Positions 21,652 through 33,059 of a DNA stretch of 64,000 bases are shown here, in pieces; position 1 is the stretch's first letter; each line of letters opens with the position of its first letter. The translations under genes and the position numbers were made by a program. Below the pieces are notes generated by a model. That model was not told the origin of the DNA and did no database searches. It worked only from the letters and a program-made list of their open reading frames with translations. Origin of the DNA: Pythium myriotylum (lineage: Eukaryota; Oomycota; Peronosporomycetes; Pythiales; Pythiaceae); contig JALJCQ010000001.1 in the NCBI GenBank assembly GCA_023091665.1, forward strand, positions 434,001-498,000. Direction: 5' to 3'.

Positions 21652-23300
21652 TTCCAGGACACACGAATCACGTCGCTGACGCGTTATCCCGGAACCCGGG
21701 CTTTGAGCACAAGGCTGCTCAAGTTAGTCTACAAGATCTTCTTGATGCAGCAGCAAGCCGCGAGATTGTAGCAACTATTGAAGCGAGCCCCGTCTCAGTC
21801 AAAGAGTCGGTGATGAAGCTGTACAAGTCAGATCAACGAACACGAGACATTCTGGAAAAGATGGCTGGTGGTGTGCAAGTACCAAAGCACTCGGTCGTCG
21901 ACGGACTCCTTTACTATCAAACAATGGAGGACGAACATCCCAGACTTGTGATTCCTGACAACGAAGATCTGAAGAATCGTGTAATCTATGAGAATCACGA
22001 TGTTTTGACAGCTGGTCATCCTGGTTACTACAAGACGTATCTTGCAGTCCAGAAGAAGTACTATTGGCCGCGCATGACCAAGTACATCCAGCGTTACGTG
22101 AACACTTGTGAGATGTGTCAGCGTAACAAAGCCAGGCAATTTAAACCGCCAGGTCTCCTCAATCCACTCAGTATTCCATCGGGAAGATGGGTTGAGATTT
22201 CCATGGACTTTCTGGTATCCTTACCGAAGACCAAGGAAGATGATGATGCAATCATGGTAATTGTCGATCGTCTGACGAAACGTGCCAAGTTCATCGCAAC
22301 TGAGACGACTGCATCAGCGGAGGACACCGCGAGTCTTTTCATGAAGCACTGCGTGAAAGATCATGGTATCCCCAAGACCATTGTGTCGGATCGTGACTCT
22401 AAGTTCACATCCAAGTTTTGGACCTCAGTGGCATCGATCCTGAAGTCTCAGCACAATCTCTCATCAGCGTTCCGTCCCCAAACAGATGGACAGACAGAAC
22501 GGACGAATCGTTTCGTCGAGGATTATCTCCGAGGAGTTGTGAATCCAGCACAGAATGACTGGAGTGAATATTTGCACTTAGCAGAGTTTGCGTATAACCG
22601 CAGAGTGCATTCTTCGATCGGTATGTCACCTTTCGAAGCTGATCTTGGCTATGTTCCATACATGCCGGATGATGTTGCAGCTGATCCAGAGTTCACTAAG
22701 TTGAGCAAGACAGCAAAAGAGTTTCTCTTGCAACAAGAAGTCTTTCTTCGGAAAGCACAAGACGCTATGAGTGAAGCGCAAGAACGTATGAAGTCGTACT
22801 ACGACAGGAACCGCAAGCACCAAGAGTTTGAGATCGGTCAACTCGTATTGCTTGACGGTAAGAATCTGGACATCCGCCACAAGGGCTTCGCATCGACAAG
22901 CAAGTTGGCACCAAGATTCGTTGGACCCTACCCCATCGTGAAGAAAGTCCACCATGATTCATACGAGATCGCTATGTCGAAGGATCTTCGAATCCATCCT
23001 GTATTTCACACTTCACGGTTGAAGCTGTATCAGAAGGACGACAGGCGACATCAGCAAGCTGCTAAGGTTTTACTTGCAGACGGAACAGAAGGACAACTGG
23101 TCCAAGCAGTCATTGGAGACCGCAGACGTCAAGGTAAACAGCAGTACAAGATCCATTGGCTTGGAGAAACCGTGAGACAAGCCACTTGGGAACCCATTGA
23201 GAACTTGAAGCAAATTCCAGGGCTGATCGCCGAGTACTGGAGCAACAAGAAGGGAAGTCTTCTCTCGAAGGGAGGTCATGTGACAGAGTCCTTACAATAG
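21648..23300 (+). CDS. Integrase and chromodomain part of Pol
   Basis: Overlaps the preceding frame by 4 nt in the -1 frame. The first codon is GTG, so it is probably not independently initiated. Contents: connector IPGHTNHVADALSR; HHCC zinc domain (H near 117 and GHPG near 123, CEMC near 154-158); DDE core with D in MDFLVSLP (about 187), D in VSDRDSKF (about 247) and E in TDGQTERTNR (about 285); a C-terminal chromodomain (YKIHWLGETVRQATWEP, about 503-530) that in chromoviruses guides insertion to chromatin marks. The last codons lie in the 3' LTR. Confidence 0.93.
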   Translation: MIPGHTNHVADALSRNPGFEHKAAQVSLQDLLDAAASREIVATIEASPVSVKESVMKLYKSDQRTRDILEKMAGGVQVPKHSVVDGLLYYQTMEDEHPRLVIPDNEDLKNRVIYENHDVLTAGHPGYYKTYLAVQKKYYWPRMTKYIQRYVNTCEMCQRNKARQFKPPGLLNPLSIPSGRWVEISMDFLVSLPKTKEDDDAIMVIVDRLTKRAKFIATETTASAEDTASLFMKHCVKDHGIPKTIVSDRDSKFTSKFWTSVASILKSQHNLSSAFRPQTDGQTERTNRFVEDYLRGVVNPAQNDWSEYLHLAEFAYNRRVHSSIGMSPFEADLGYVPYMPDDVAADPEFTKLSKTAKEFLLQQEVFLRKAQDAMSEAQERMKSYYDRNRKHQEFEIGQLVLLDGKNLDIRHKGFASTSKLAPRFVGPYPIVKKVHHDSYEIAMSKDLRIHPVFHTSRLKLYQKDDRRHQQAAKVLLADGTEGQLVQAVIGDRRRQGKQQYKIHWLGETVRQATWEPIENLKQIPGLIAEYWSNKKGSLLSKGGHVTESLQ

Positions 23301-23688
23301 ACTCTGCCTCTCTACACTATACTGAGCGCGAGATAAATCCAGCATAGCCGGACAAGACTGCTCTTGTCCGGAGCCCCAACTATAACACGGAGGGATGACC
23401 TCAGTAATCCCATACAAACAGTAGGATAAGTTTGGCTAAGAACATCTCGTGTCCTGACTCGTACACGGAGTCTAGACCAAAGATCCAGTATAGTTTATTC
23501 AAGATTAGTTAGGAGAGACGACGTAAACCATATGGGTGGCTCAGACAGTAAGGCTCGGGAGGTTTGAATCCCGGCCCCATTCAATATCACTCCACAACTT
23601 GCCATCGAGCAATCAAGTCTAGCCTTCTTCGCCCCAACTAGCCTCGGCTTCGGTCTTCCCCGCTCAGTGTCGCCCCGCTTCTGTGACA
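23279..23688 (+). repeat. 3' LTR
   Basis: 410 bp, one base different from the 5' LTR. Confidence 0.97.
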
Positions 23689-23693
23689 CGACG

Positions 23694-26215
23694 CCATCTG
23701 GGATCTGACGCTACAGCAGCTCCAGGCAAAGCTCCACCTCGCCTCGATCAAGACGACGGACCTGCTGCAGCGCGTGCAAGTCTGCCAAACTGTGATACTC
23801 CCGAAGATCCTCTTCGTTGCCCGGCACAGCTGGACAACCGCCAAACAAGTGCACAAGCTTCAGCTGCTCGTGGATAACTATGTGTGGGGAGGTAGCTTAT
23901 CAGTCCGCACGCGCGCCCGTCGCGCGTGGGTCAGTTGGAATCTCGCCCATGCACCGCGTGCAACGGGTGGCCTCCAGATTCCTTCCGTCCGAGATGAACT
24001 TCTCCTCCTCGCGGCCACTACACTTCAACGCTGGGCGTCCGCCTCCAGTACTCTCGCTGCGGCGGTAGGACGCTTATTGGCCGCGGCAGCAATCAAGGGA
24101 ACCGAGTCGACGATCTCGCCGGGACGTGGCCCGGTCACGCCACCGCGGCTCTGTGCCACCCTAGCCATGTCTGGGCTCACTGTGCTCCGAGCAGCGTCCT
24201 GCAGGCAACGCTCGCCAGATGAGATGGCTGCGCTAACCCAGGTTGTCAACAAGGCCGGGCGTGCGAAGCTCCAGGATGGCACCTGGGTCGACGGCTGGTA
24301 CCAACGGAGCTATTCGGATCTTCTTCCTCAACTTAAGGCTATCCGGGCGATCCAGAAATCGGCATTTGGGGGCCTCAACATCGCGAGCCTCCTTGCCTCT
24401 CCGATCCTTGGTGGTGATCTCCTGCTCAACACCAACGGCTACCCTCTCCGGGCGAGCGATCTCCCAGGCCTAGCCCTAGGATCCTCTACTGTTGCGGACA
24501 CGGTGGAATTCGAGTGGCTCACGCCCTCGACTCTCCGCTTCCGTCATCGTGGAGTACCTTTTCCTGATCCCAGTGCTCGCAGCTTCCGCGTTCTGTGTGA
24601 CCTTCTCGTGATTTGTTACCCAGAGCTCCTCTTCTCGCCAGCACATCCGGACGAGCTGGTTGAACGCGGCCGCACCCCAGATCGCTGGAAGCCACTCCCT
24701 CATCCAGACGGTATCCGCCTTCAGCGTGCCGTTGGTGGAGGCCCCTTCACGGACCTTGGTCCGGTTAAAACACTTCGTCATGCGGAAACTCTAGCGAGGC
24801 TAGCATGTGGGCGACGGCGACTCCAGTTCCTGCCACACCCCCTCCTCTCCCCTGTCATGCCTCTGTGGGGTTCCGCCACCAGAGTGTCAAGACGTGATCT
24901 CCGGGAGCTTCTCCGAATGGCTCGTAATGACGAGGTAGACAAGGAACTTGCAGCCCTCAGCGACGCTGCCCACGCGGTATCTTCCGACTTTGGCACTGCC
25001 CTCGATGAGGTCGACTGGCCGGAACTTTACTCCCTCGAGCACACAACCAGCCGGCAACGCCTCACCTTCTTCCAAGTTAAGGCGAACCGGTTATCAGGTT
25101 GGGACTGGACAACCCAGCGCCGGGGATGTCCTCACTGCCCGCTCGTTGGTTCCGCTGGTGGTAGTACATTTCACGTTGTGTGGCAGTGCCCAGCCGCACA
25201 GCATATCTGGACCCAGGTCCGTTCATGGTGGGCGGGTCTGGGCATCTGGCACACCCAAGGTCCAGCGACTACCCGGCTCTTCCTCCACGACATCTTCAGC
25301 TTGCAACTGTCGCACTTGCCGCTCAAAACCTGGGAATTTCTCTCACCTCCCCGGAGTCAACCTCATGTCGACGACTCAGCCGTGGATTTGTTCCCGGTGA
25401 TGGCGGTGGCCTGGCGACAAATTGTGCTGGAGACTCTCGTGCTTCTTAAAGCCTGGCGCTCGCGGCGTGCTGACGACGATCGCCTATGGTCTTTTGCCCA
25501 AGCAGCTGGGCTACACGAAGCGGCGTGCCAACGAGCTCTCCAGGTTTCCCGGACTCGCCTCGCCGCTGATCACTCCACCCCGAAGTGCCACCTCGTTGTC
25601 ATAGACGAGCTTCGACTCCGTATTAAGTCCGAGAACCCCGTGCCATCGAGCCCGGCGGCACATCTACTGCCTCCCACGACAACGATGCATCTGCTTCTAT
25701 TCGCTGGAAATACTCCTCGCAACCCCGGCCCCGGAGGAGCCGGAGCTGTGCTTGTACGCTACACCCCGGCGTCAGGGGAAGCTTCCGTCATCTGGAGTTC
25801 AGCGATCTGTCTTGACTCGTGCTCCATGACGCCCAACCAAGCTGCCTTCCGAGGACTCCTTGCTGGCCTACAGGCCGCCCTATCGCACCGCCTCGACCAC
25901 GTTGAAGTCGGAGGCTCCAAAGGCATCATCCTACGCCTTCTACGCACGCGACACCCGCCGCGTCGCCCTCACCTGCGTCGTCTATACGATCAAGCACGCG
26001 CCCACGCCGATCGACTCGGCATCTGCCGCTGGCACCAACTCCCACGATCGGAGCTCACGATGGCGAACGCGCTGGCCACCCACGCGATGACTTCGCGAGC
26101 CAGCACGCACGCCACTCACCCTACCTCTCTCGACGGCCACTCTGCCCTCCGACATATGCTCGCTACCGACCTGCGTCCGTGGTGGTCCATCCAGACCGAC
26201 TACGTTGAGCGTTAG
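23694..26215 (+). pseudogene. LINE ORF2 C-terminal half: RT thumb, zinc motif and RNase H
   Basis: Open to TAG 26213-26215. It continues the RT C-terminal region (VCQTVILPKILFVARHSW). Then follow the Cys/His motif CPHC...HVVWQC (near 25135-25190) typical of RT-linked LINE proteins, and an RNase H domain (GGAGAVLVRYTP, NQAAFRGLLAGLQAAL, LTMANALATHA; about 25735-26100) that removes RNA from the hybrid. No frame break is seen in this half, in contrast to the 5' half. It is disconnected from its start by the LTR element. Confidence 0.85.
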
Positions 26216-26483
26216 CAGGTTCTACACCGAGCCTCTCCAGCTATTAGGATTCACACTCGTTGAACTCAATAGACTTCATTTGCATCATCATCATATAGTG
26301 TGTAAAACACTATTTTTCAGATTTGTCCATTTCCATCGTCCATGTCTTTCCATGACGTAAGAAAGAAAACGAGGTTATTTCGCCCTAAACCTCGCAGCTG
26401 CGACGTGGGGGGAAAAAAACGACCCCAACCAAAACGATAGAAAGTCGGTAAATCATGGTTTGATGTGGAGGTTTTTCTATGAT
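26216..26483. other. LINE 3' UTR and flank
   Basis: A (CAT)n stretch at about 26281-26296 probably marks the LINE 3' tail; beyond it ATAGTGTGTAAAACACTAT forms a short stem. No gene. Confidence 0.4.
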
Positions 26484-26649
26484 GGCTGTTCTCTAAATGA
26501 AAGACTGATTAGAGGCGAGCAGAAACTCCATTCTCCGTCAACAAGTCAGTTCGGTGGACAGCACGCTTCCAGTCACGGCATGTCGCGCGGTCGTGAAGCC
26601 ATATCCAATCACGGGCTCAACAACCATCCAGAAACACTCCTTGTCCGAT

Positions 26650-27747
26650 CTAAAGCTTTGTCGCCGGCGACGGCACGGGAAAGTTGATGCCCATGTCATC
26701 AAAGGTGAAGTTCTGGTTCGCCTGACCGCATTCGCTCGTCCAGAACATTGCCGACTTGACGTTGCGGGAGACACTCGCGTTGATACCGATCGAGATCCAC
26801 GAGAAGACGCCGTCCTCCACACTGTCGCCCAGAAGCGCGTACTCGAGCACGGGGTCGAAACCGGTGTCGGGCGTATTTAGGAGGATGATGTCGTCCTTGT
26901 TGGTCGTCAGCTCCTGCTTGTTCGTGTTGTACGGCGCCGTCTTGAGCACTTCGCGCGAGAGGTCCTCGTCAAAGTAGACTTGCCCGACGCTCGAGATGCC
27001 GGTGCCACTGTACGTGTTGTTCTGTAGTACCTTTCCGCCGTGCGAGACGACGACGTGGAGGTGGTGGGCGCGACTAGTGTAGTGGCCGGGGTACTTGGTG
27101 ATGAACTGCACGATGCCGTCCTTGTCAGTCGGTGCTATACCACGCAAGTAGGTCGTGTTCGCGTTGGTTAAATCGTTTGCGTCTCCGTTTCCAGAGGCAA
27201 CGGCGCCGGAGTAGACGCCCGTGGAGTTGGCTCCCCACAAGTCGACGAAGTAGTTGTTCACTGGTTCGCAGGTGTTGATGTCGATGAACTGGAGGAGAGC
27301 GTAGAGGTCAATACCCTGTTGGTCCTCGCGAATATCGTTGCGGATGTACTCGCCGCGGACGTAGTAAGGACCCTGCGTGACGTCGGGACTCAGAACGCAC
27401 TTGGGAGTCGAGCCGAAGAGTGCGACCTTGTCGTAGTTGTGTGGCGTGACGCAGGAGAGAGCCGTCTTGTGTTTCTTGTTGACGATGTCAGCGAGCGAGA
27501 GACGGCGGCGCTGCTCGTGGATCGACTGGATCGCATCGAGGCGGCGTGCGGCCGAGCGCTCCTGCAGGTCACGGAAGTGGGGGTGGTTGGTGCAGGCGGC
27601 GAGCGAGCGGTGGGCGTTGGCGTGGAACTGCTTCTGCGCTTCGATTTCCGCCAGCGAGCGTTCGTGGCGTCCACCGGGGTGGGCGAGCGTGGTGGTGCCG
27701 GCGGTGGCGAGGATGGCGGTGGCGAAGATGGAGGTGAGCTGGACCAT
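26650..27747 (-). CDS. Secreted intradiol ring-cleavage dioxygenase-like protein (pair B, left)
   Basis: 365 aa, with signal peptide and the same putative iron ligands (Y128, Y223, H229, H231) as pair A; Pro127 is kept. About ten residues separate pair B from pair A (for example 27, 54, 252, 325, 332, 333, 358, 360, 363). It differs from its partner at 30055 only at residue 340 (Cys here, Gly there). Start at 27747 chosen by signal peptide and the core promoter at 27812-27827. Transcribed outward from the spacer. Confidence 0.88.
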   Translation of the reverse strand: MVQLTSIFATAILATAGTTTLAHPGGRHERSLAEIEAQKQFHANAHRSLAACTNHPHFRDLQERSAARRLDAIQSIHEQRRRLSLADIVNKKHKTALSCVTPHNYDKVALFGSTPKCVLSPDVTQGPYYVRGEYIRNDIREDQQGIDLYALLQFIDINTCEPVNNYFVDLWGANSTGVYSGAVASGNGDANDLTNANTTYLRGIAPTDKDGIVQFITKYPGHYTSRAHHLHVVVSHGGKVLQNNTYSGTGISSVGQVYFDEDLSREVLKTAPYNTNKQELTTNKDDIILLNTPDTGFDPVLEYALLGDSVEDGVFSWISIGINASVSRNVKSAMFWTSECGQANQNFTFDDMGINFPVPSPATKL

Positions 27748-27811
27748 CGGAACGGTGGGTAGACAGGTGCTTGGAGCGGTGTTGGTCTTGAGGCTGTTGC
27801 CGGTGGAGAGC

Positions 27812-27827
27812 AAGTTCCAGAGTGAGC
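27812..27827 (-). promoter_or_regulatory. Oomycete initiator/FPR-like core promoter
   Basis: GCTCACTCTGGAACTT, one base different from the pair A element, 65-80 nt before the ATG. Confidence 0.55.
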
Positions 27828-28448
27828 TGAGGTGGTTGGAGTTCGGCTGGACGGGTAACCGGCCGACATGGTTTGCCTCGGAGCCGCGAGGTCGGGGATT
27901 GGGATCGGATCCTCAGTATGCAACATGTCGACAGTTGCGACAGTACTCGATTACATGGAGTGATGAGTTGCAAGCTACAAGCTGTCGGGTGCCGCACGAG
28001 TCGGAGCTGAAGTATTTCATGCTGTGTCTTCCATTGAGTGTCCCTCTCATCTCTGGCTGATCACTCTTTCGTACTGTAATAGAAGCTGTACACACTGTAC
28101 CCACGTGATTACACCCCGGGATGTCGAACGTAATACACAGTAAGACGAGACGAGGCATACGCGTTAGTCGACCGTAGAAGTTTGGACCTCTCATCCAGAT
28201 TGGAAAACCTCGGAGTCGCTGAAGACTCCATTTGTTTTCAAATTGATGACGATTTGCTTCCTTCGTCATGTGGCTCTGTTTGTTGACGCTCCTTTCGGAG
28301 TCCGGATCCTTGGGACGGGTCCTCTTCTGGGACGTGGACCACCACAAAACGGACTATTACTACGGAGTGATACCTCGTCGACTACTCATGACCGTGGCTG
28401 TCACATGTCAATGAATGTAGTCCGTAGAGCCATCTCGACTTGATAGTG

Positions 28449-29353
28449 AGACGGAGTCGACGATGCCGCTATGCCGCCTAGGGGGATCTGTTGTCTTGAA
28501 GCTGTCTGAAGTCCATAAGATGCTTGAATTGGTCGGTGGGTTGGGATGGGAGAGGCGCGAATTTGGAGGTTCCAGATGTTGCGAAAGTTCATTCCCAGTG
28601 CCCGAATGTACTTGCCGTGGACGATTAACGAACTTCAACTTCCCAATCTCATCCGATCGTGTCTCAATCATAATAAAGACGGGGTAATCCGGTGGTATAA
28701 TCATCTCGTCCGGGCAATCCAGCGGTATGGTCACACCCACGAGCAATCAAAAGTGGCGAGAAAAGCAGTGAAGTCAAACCAGTTTCCGCACTCTCTGTCA
28801 ACAAAAGTTTGATGAGATCTTATTGGCTTGAGTTGCTCTGGGCCACAACAACCGAAGCCTTTGGTCAGCATCTTATCGTGCGGATTTGGCGGCTGTCCTC
28901 GGTGTAAACTCCTTTACAGGTGAACCTTTAGAAGTCGGTAGGTCGCCTTGTCTATCACGACGAAGAAGTACTGTACAGGAAAGACGCGTTCGACCACCCA
29001 GCGAATGCGCTGCTGTGTTTACTCTGTGAGTGTTTTCCATGCCACAAAAAGCACCATCGAAGGAAGACACGAACAAAAGCAAGTGGACAACTGAAGCATA
29101 AACAAAATATTGCCAATTTCGTCAAAATCTACACGAACTGCCAGAATCCCAGCCGTCTTTCACAACATAGCAAATCGATTGGTAACAGATTCTAGATTTT
29201 ACCAAATCGTTGCTATGTCACATGACGGATCACGTAGTCTCTGAAGTCATCGCCACTGGAAAGGAACCAAGGCATCATCAGCGATAAAGCCCTATCGTTT
29301 ACAAGTAGGAGTCGACATGGAACACCATAATTATGTCATTCCTAATGTACTCG
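28449..29353. other. Unique spacer of palindrome B
   Basis: 905 bp. I see no gene, transposon or hairpin in it. It shares nothing obvious with the palindrome A spacer. Confidence 0.5.
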
Positions 29354-29974
29354 CACTATCAAGTCGAGATGGCTCTACGGACTACATTCATTGACATGTG
29401 ACAGCCACGGTCATGAGTAGTCGACGAGGTATCACTCCGTAGTAATAGTCCGTTTTGTGGTGGTCCACGTCCCAGAAGAGGACCCGTCCCAAGGATCCGG
29501 ACTCCGAAAGGAGCGTCAACAAACAGAGCCACATGACGAAGGAAGCAAATCGTCATCAATTTGAAAACAAATGGAGTCTTCAGCGACTCCGAGGTTTTCC
29601 AATCTGGATGAGAGGTCCAAACTTCTACGGTCGACTAACGCGTATGCCTCGTCTCGTCTTACTGTGTATTACGTTCGACATCCCGGGGTGTAATCACGTG
29701 GGTACAGTGTGTACAGCTTCTATTACAGTACGAAAGAGTGATCAGCCAGAGATGAGAGGGACACTCAATGGAAGACACAGCATGAAATACTTCAGCTCCG
29801 ACTCGTGCGGCACCCGACAGCTTGTAGCTTGCAACTCATCACTCCATGTAATCGAGTACTGTCGCAACTGTCGACATGTTGCATACTGAGGATCCGATCC
29901 CAATCCCCGACCTCGCGGCTCCGAGGCAAACCATGTCGGCCGGTTACCCGTCCAGCCGAACTCCAACCACCTCA

Positions 29975-29990
29975 GCTCACTCTGGAACTT
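29975..29990 (+). promoter_or_regulatory. Oomycete initiator/FPR-like core promoter
   Basis: Mirror of 27812-27827, 65-80 nt before the ATG at 30055. Confidence 0.55.
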
Positions 29991-30054
29991 GCTCTCCACC
30001 GGCAACAGCCTCAAGACCAACACCGCTCCAAGCACCTGTCTACCCACCGTTCCG

Positions 30055-31152
30055 ATGGTCCAGCTCACCTCCATCTTCGCCACCGCCATCCTCGCCACCG
30101 CCGGCACCACCACGCTCGCCCACCCCGGTGGACGCCACGAACGCTCGCTGGCGGAAATCGAAGCGCAGAAGCAGTTCCACGCCAACGCCCACCGCTCGCT
30201 CGCCGCCTGCACCAACCACCCCCACTTCCGTGACCTGCAGGAGCGCTCGGCCGCACGCCGCCTCGATGCGATCCAGTCGATCCACGAGCAGCGCCGCCGT
30301 CTCTCGCTCGCTGACATCGTCAACAAGAAACACAAGACGGCTCTCTCCTGCGTCACGCCACACAACTACGACAAGGTCGCACTCTTCGGCTCGACTCCCA
30401 AGTGCGTTCTGAGTCCCGACGTCACGCAGGGTCCTTACTACGTCCGCGGCGAGTACATCCGCAACGATATTCGCGAGGACCAACAGGGTATTGACCTCTA
30501 CGCTCTCCTCCAGTTCATCGACATCAACACCTGCGAACCAGTGAACAACTACTTCGTCGACTTGTGGGGAGCCAACTCCACGGGCGTCTACTCCGGCGCC
30601 GTTGCCTCTGGAAACGGAGACGCAAACGATTTAACCAACGCGAACACGACCTACTTGCGTGGTATAGCACCGACTGACAAGGACGGCATCGTGCAGTTCA
30701 TCACCAAGTACCCCGGCCACTACACTAGTCGCGCCCACCACCTCCACGTCGTCGTCTCGCACGGCGGAAAGGTACTACAGAACAACACGTACAGTGGCAC
30801 CGGCATCTCGAGCGTCGGGCAAGTCTACTTTGACGAGGACCTCTCGCGCGAAGTGCTCAAGACGGCGCCGTACAACACGAACAAGCAGGAGCTGACGACC
30901 AACAAGGACGACATCATCCTCCTAAATACGCCCGACACCGGTTTCGACCCCGTGCTCGAGTACGCGCTTCTGGGCGACAGTGTGGAGGACGGCGTCTTCT
31001 CGTGGATCTCGATCGGTATCAACGCGAGTGTCTCCCGCAACGTCAAGTCGGCAATGTTCTGGACGAGCGAAGGCGGTCAGGCGAACCAGAACTTCACCTT
31101 TGATGACATGGGCATCAACTTTCCCGTGCCGTCGCCGGCGACAAAGCTTTAG
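30055..31152 (+). CDS. Secreted intradiol ring-cleavage dioxygenase-like protein (pair B, right)
   Basis: 365 aa, complete, with signal peptide and all putative iron ligands. Gly340 is as in pair A, so Cys340 in the left partner is the derived state. No disabling change. This copy has the consensus residue at both positions (127 and 340) where another copy departs from it. Confidence 0.88.
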   Translation: MVQLTSIFATAILATAGTTTLAHPGGRHERSLAEIEAQKQFHANAHRSLAACTNHPHFRDLQERSAARRLDAIQSIHEQRRRLSLADIVNKKHKTALSCVTPHNYDKVALFGSTPKCVLSPDVTQGPYYVRGEYIRNDIREDQQGIDLYALLQFIDINTCEPVNNYFVDLWGANSTGVYSGAVASGNGDANDLTNANTTYLRGIAPTDKDGIVQFITKYPGHYTSRAHHLHVVVSHGGKVLQNNTYSGTGISSVGQVYFDEDLSREVLKTAPYNTNKQELTTNKDDIILLNTPDTGFDPVLEYALLGDSVEDGVFSWISIGINASVSRNVKSAMFWTSEGGQANQNFTFDDMGINFPVPSPATKL

Positions 31153-31318
31153 ATCGGACAAGGAGTGTTTCTGGATGGTTGTTGAGCCCGTGATTGGATA
31201 TGGCTTCACGACCGCGCGACATGCCGTGACTGGAAGCGTGCTGTCCACCGAACTGACTTGTTGACGGAGAATGGAGTTTCTGCTCGCCTCTAATCAGTCT
31301 TTCATTTACTGAACAGCC

Positions 31319-31840
31319 TTCGTAAAAATAAAACCTTCATCCCAAACTATGATTTTGAAAATTGCATATTTGGTTCACGCCTTTTTCAGAAAGTTTCAAG
31401 CTGAAAGCATTTTGTTGCACGCATGAACACGGCCACGGCACTGGAATCTGTGGAAAGTCTCACGACAAACTTTCTAATTGTAGCAGAATTCGGCCTTATC
31501 GCCGTTTGGTCGGTGAGTTCAGCTCGAGCTGCCAAAGGAGCTGGATGTGGTGAATGCCTGGAATCGATCCAAGAAAGTAGGTCGCCAATAACCTAAGTTC
31601 GATGTACTTTGCTCACACCAAAGCGATCGAGATTTCGGCATGAGCAGTGGCAATGAGGCTGTGGCAAATGAACGTAAGCATTCCCTCCCCAAATTAGTTG
31701 TGGTTGCCGCAATCTACCTCTTTTTCGCGGCGGTGTCTATTCAGTTGTAGCCAGCTCTTTGATGGTGGGGAACGTCAAGGCAACGAATGTGATGATGATG
31801 AAGGTGAAGAATATTGAGCGCGAGTACTGTACTCTAAAAG
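31319..31840. other. No gene seen
   Basis: Non-coding, moderately AT-rich. A GATGATGATGA string near 31790 is probably the 3' tail of the adjoining LINE fragment. Confidence 0.4.
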
Positions 31841-32420
31841 CTAAAGCTCTATGCGTTCCTCGTCAACGTGGCTAAGAAGCCAGGGGTGTAAGTCGGAGGC
31901 GACGAGCGGGGACAGGTCCGTGTGGCAGGGCCTGTCCGTTGGGTGACGGACGTGGCTAGTAGCGCTTGCGTCGATCGCATGGCTTGCCAGGGCGTCGGCC
32001 ATGTTGTTGTGTGCTCTCACATGGTGATGCCACTGGCGGACACCCACAAGATCGGCGAGGCGCCGGGCTGTCGTGTAGAGTTGGCGAAGCTGGTCGTTGT
32101 GGGGGTGGCCGGTAGTCGCGCATTTGGCGGATGATAAGCGCGCTGTCCCCGATGACCGTAATACCACGCCAGCCATTGTTCATCGCCGCTTGAAGACCGT
32201 CAATAAGGCCTCGATATTCCGCTCGATTGTTGGTGGTCAGTGGGTCCGGCAGGTTGCTTGCGGAGCTCCAGAGGATTGCGGCGGTGGGGTTCGCGGTCGA
32301 GACGACGACGATAACTGCCCATGCTCCTCCTGGACCTGGATTGGAAGGCAGCGAGCCCTAATGAATAGAGCCGTGTGTGCGGTCCTTTTTAAAGCGTTCT
32401 CAAACTGGGAGCCAGCGCTG
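31790..32420 (-). pseudogene. LINE 3' fragment with RNase H
   Basis: Minus-strand frames give RNase H pieces: TNNRAEYRGLIDGLQAAM (about 32180-32250), GITVIGDSALIIRQMRDY, then after a frameshift near 32100 LRQLYTTARRLADLVGV and AHNNMADALASHA. Same family as 3523-4060 and related to the LINE at 23.7-26.2 kb. Truncated 5' as usual for LINE copies. Confidence 0.75.
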
Positions 32421-33059
32421 TGAATTGCCATAAATTGAAGGGAAACAAGCTCGCCCGGAGCGTGCTTGCATGCTTCGGGAGAGATCGAGGTCAGACCAAT
32501 CTGTTCGGGATGATAGCTTGATTGGAACAACTGAAACAAACCTTGCTATTTCTGGCTTGCTCTTTGTGGTTTGTCCAAATATGGTAAAGAATTTCATCTC
32601 GTCCCACACATTCTCTGGCGCCACCATCCCATCTTGTCCATCTTAACCCCCCTGAGACCGGAAATTATGCTGTATTATACAGCATAGCGTTTAACTTGAT
32701 TTCACTATACAGGGTTTTGCGGAGTTTTGCTCAGTGTGCGAAGTTCAACGTGACAACAACGTGGTTGCTGCTGATCGCTCATTGGTTATCAACGGGGCAT
32801 AAAAGAAACTTTAACCCGTGAAAATTTCTTCCTTTCCAAATCCGACAAGGTTCTTCCACCGTGGAGTTGTCTGACGGATGCGCGCCAAAACCAGTGGCTG
32901 CGGCATCCTCGCGCCAAAACGAAGGCATGCTGATGTTGAGAAATTTTTTGCCCATTTGTCATAATGCTATGATGCACAACAACAAATGGGCAAAAACTTT
33001 CTCAACACGAAGAAGCACGATCAACCACTTATCAAGTACGTATATTTGGCTTGTTCTTC

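Larger units (their letters stand above)
17318..23688 (+). mobile_element. Young Ty3/gypsy chromodomain LTR retrotransposon
   Basis: 6371 bp with TG...CA LTRs of 410 bp, flanked by the 5-bp duplication CGACG (17313-17317, 23689-23693). The order Gag-PR-RT-RH-IN-chromodomain is that of Ty3/gypsy chromoviruses. The LTRs differ at one base (17631 T, 23592 C), so insertion was recent. The target is the LINE RT; removing the element and one CGACG restores NLDAIWDLTLQQL in frame. A purine tract AAGGGAGG precedes the 3' LTR. I could not identify the primer tRNA site. Confidence 0.97.
10670..26300 (+). mobile_element. Decayed APE-type LINE interrupted by an LTR retrotransposon
   Basis: Non-LTR retrotransposon of about 9.3 kb without its insert. 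Order: Gag-like, OTU-like, endonuclease, RT, zinc-finger region, RNase H. The 3' UTR ends with a (CAT)n-like tail near 26286-26300. At least four frameshifts and one stop show it is inactive. The 5' end is uncertain. Confidence 0.85.
26484..28448 (+). repeat. Palindrome B, left arm
   Basis: Reverse-complement match to 29354-31318 (constant sum 57802) over 1965 bp, nearly identical. Related at lower identity to palindrome A arms over the gene and about 700 bp upstream. Confidence 0.93.
29354..31318 (-). repeat. Palindrome B, right arm
   Basis: Inverted copy of 26484-28448. The outer edge at 31318 is sharp. Confidence 0.93.
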
